NCBI GenBank assembly: GCA_040381555.1
Contig: JBEIHC010000154.1
Coordinates: forward strand, 1 to 5,553
Reading direction: 5' to 3'
Source of the DNA: CANHCC01 sp040381555
GTDB taxonomy: Bacteria > Bacteroidota > Bacteroidia > J057 > RFSG01
DNA: 5,553 nucleotides
Shown: one piece after another, positions 5,207 through 5,553 of the stretch
Numbering within the stretch: the stretch's first letter is position 1
Layout: each line of letters starts with the position of its first letter
Translations under genes and position numbers: made by a program
The notes under the pieces: generated by a model
Told to the model about the DNA's origin: nothing
The model's input: only the letters and a program-made list of their open reading frames with translations
Databases searched by the model: none

Positions 5207-5274
5207 CACCCCATCGGGGTGTTAGGTTTATAGAAAGTATTCAGAACATCCTCTTAACCACCCCATAGGGGTGG
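5207..5274 (+). repeat. Hairpin/TTTATAG element, right-hand copy
   Basis: Hairpin CACCCC-ATC-GGGGTG (5207-5221), 5 nt, TTTATAG (5227-5233) followed by AAA, about 24 nt, hairpin CCACCCC-ATA-GGGGTGG (5258-5274). Order and spacings match the unit at 146-211, nearly 5 kb away, while the spacer sequences and stem sequences differ. The family is therefore dispersed and keeps its structure. Confidence 0.8.
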
Positions 5275-5324
5275 AATAAAAATGAAATGCCATGTGCCAA
5301 CTTTAAGAAGGAGGGTAACCCAGG

Positions 5325-5351
5325 CTATAAACATAAACCCCCTTCGGGGTT
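5325..5351 (-). repeat. Hairpin/TTTATAG half-element in minus orientation
   Basis: CTATAAA (5325-5331), 4 nt, then hairpin AACCCC-CTTC-GGGGTT (5336-5351). This mirrors the minus-oriented unit at 74-100. It faces the plus copy at 5207-5274 with about 50 nt between the inner hairpin and the box, instead of 25 nt. Confidence 0.68.
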
Positions 5352-5439
5352 GGGTTTCGTGAATGTTCGAAAATATTGAATCGAGTATTCCATAATCGCT
5401 CCCCAACAATCTAAGACCAAAATAGATTTTTTTTTTAAT

Positions 5440-5495
5440 CCCCCGGTCGCTGAGTAAGGCCCACTGTGGTGGGGATGTATCGAAGTGCCCGGGGG
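5440..5495 (+). repeat. Nested hairpin with GGTCGCTGAG...TCGAAG, copy 2
   Basis: CCCCCGGTCGCTGAGTA (5440-5456) and GTATCGAAGTGCCCGGGGG (5477-5495) form the outer arms. The inner hairpin is CCCAC-TGTG-GTGGG (5460-5473). The inner stem differs in sequence from copy 1 but is still a hairpin at the same place. Confidence 0.75.
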
Positions 5496-5510
5496 AGGAA
5501 AGTATTGAAA

Positions 5511-5549
5511 GTCGTTCATGGGAACGAATTCAACACTTTCCGGAATGAC
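5511..5549 (+). repeat. 39-nt covarying stem-loop element, copy 3
   Basis: Outer stem GTCGTT (5511-5516) pairs with AATGAC (5544-5549), the variable position now being a G-T wobble. The core length is again exactly 39 nt. The loop is more diverged (CGAATTCAACAC), but GGGAACGA and ACTTTCCGGAA are kept. Confidence 0.75.
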
Positions 5550-5553
5550 AAAA

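Larger units (their letters stand above)
5368..5552 (+). repeat. Composite structured repeat of about 180 bp, copy 2
   Basis: Second copy of 4957-5138, running to the window edge. It keeps the T-rich tract (5427-5436), the nested hairpin and the 39-nt stem-loop, with many substitutions between copies. The duplication is therefore not recent, or the copies inserted independently. Confidence 0.78.

Noticed and set aside
5325..5519. 64-codon minus-strand open frame at the right end
   Set aside because: It lies entirely in the repeat block, covering a hairpin/box element and a nested hairpin, with no protein-like pattern.

Overview
The window looks like a piece of a Bacteroidota chromosome. Three things point there: a large exported protein with a type IX secretion (T9SS) type A C-terminal sorting domain, a BshB1-type deacetylase of bacillithiol synthesis, and the lack of Shine-Dalgarno sequences before these two host genes. 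A finer placement (for example among Saprospiria-like lineages) is not supported by anything I can read directly.

Layout, left to right. Positions 1-264 hold an array of short palindromic hairpins spaced regularly around a TTTATAG/CTATAAA box in alternating orientation. Positions 306-443 (minus) hold the last 45 codons of a REP-associated tyrosine transposase (RAYT, IS200-like Y1 family). This remnant keeps the YxxxQ tyrosine helix and the C-terminal tail but has lost the HUH part. It is cut exactly where an IS3-family insertion sequence begins. That element (444-1887, minus) is complete: 24-bp imperfect terminal inverted repeats, orfA, a nine-A slippery tract, and orfB with an intact DDE set. 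It has no visible target-site duplication, and the rest of the RAYT gene is not on its other side.

Positions 1888-2080 are a short spacer, possibly holding the tail of a decayed plus-strand gene. Then come two minus-strand host genes in one direction, 58 bp apart: the T9SS cargo protein (2865-4736) and downstream of it bshB1 (2081-2806). They may be co-transcribed, but no functional link between a secreted surface protein and a cytoplasmic thiol-pathway enzyme is evident.

Positions 4737-5553 contain no credible gene and are packed with structured repeats. There are three copies of a 39-nt stem-loop whose outer stem shows compensatory changes. Two copies of a composite of about 180 bp also carry a nested hairpin with GGTCGCTGAG...TCGAAG. 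A 20-bp perfect palindrome lies there, and further copies of the same TTTATAG/hairpin element seen at the left end of the window. The most interesting reading is that the window samples a dispersed palindromic repeat family next to the remains of a RAYT that may once have mobilised it, later cut by an IS.
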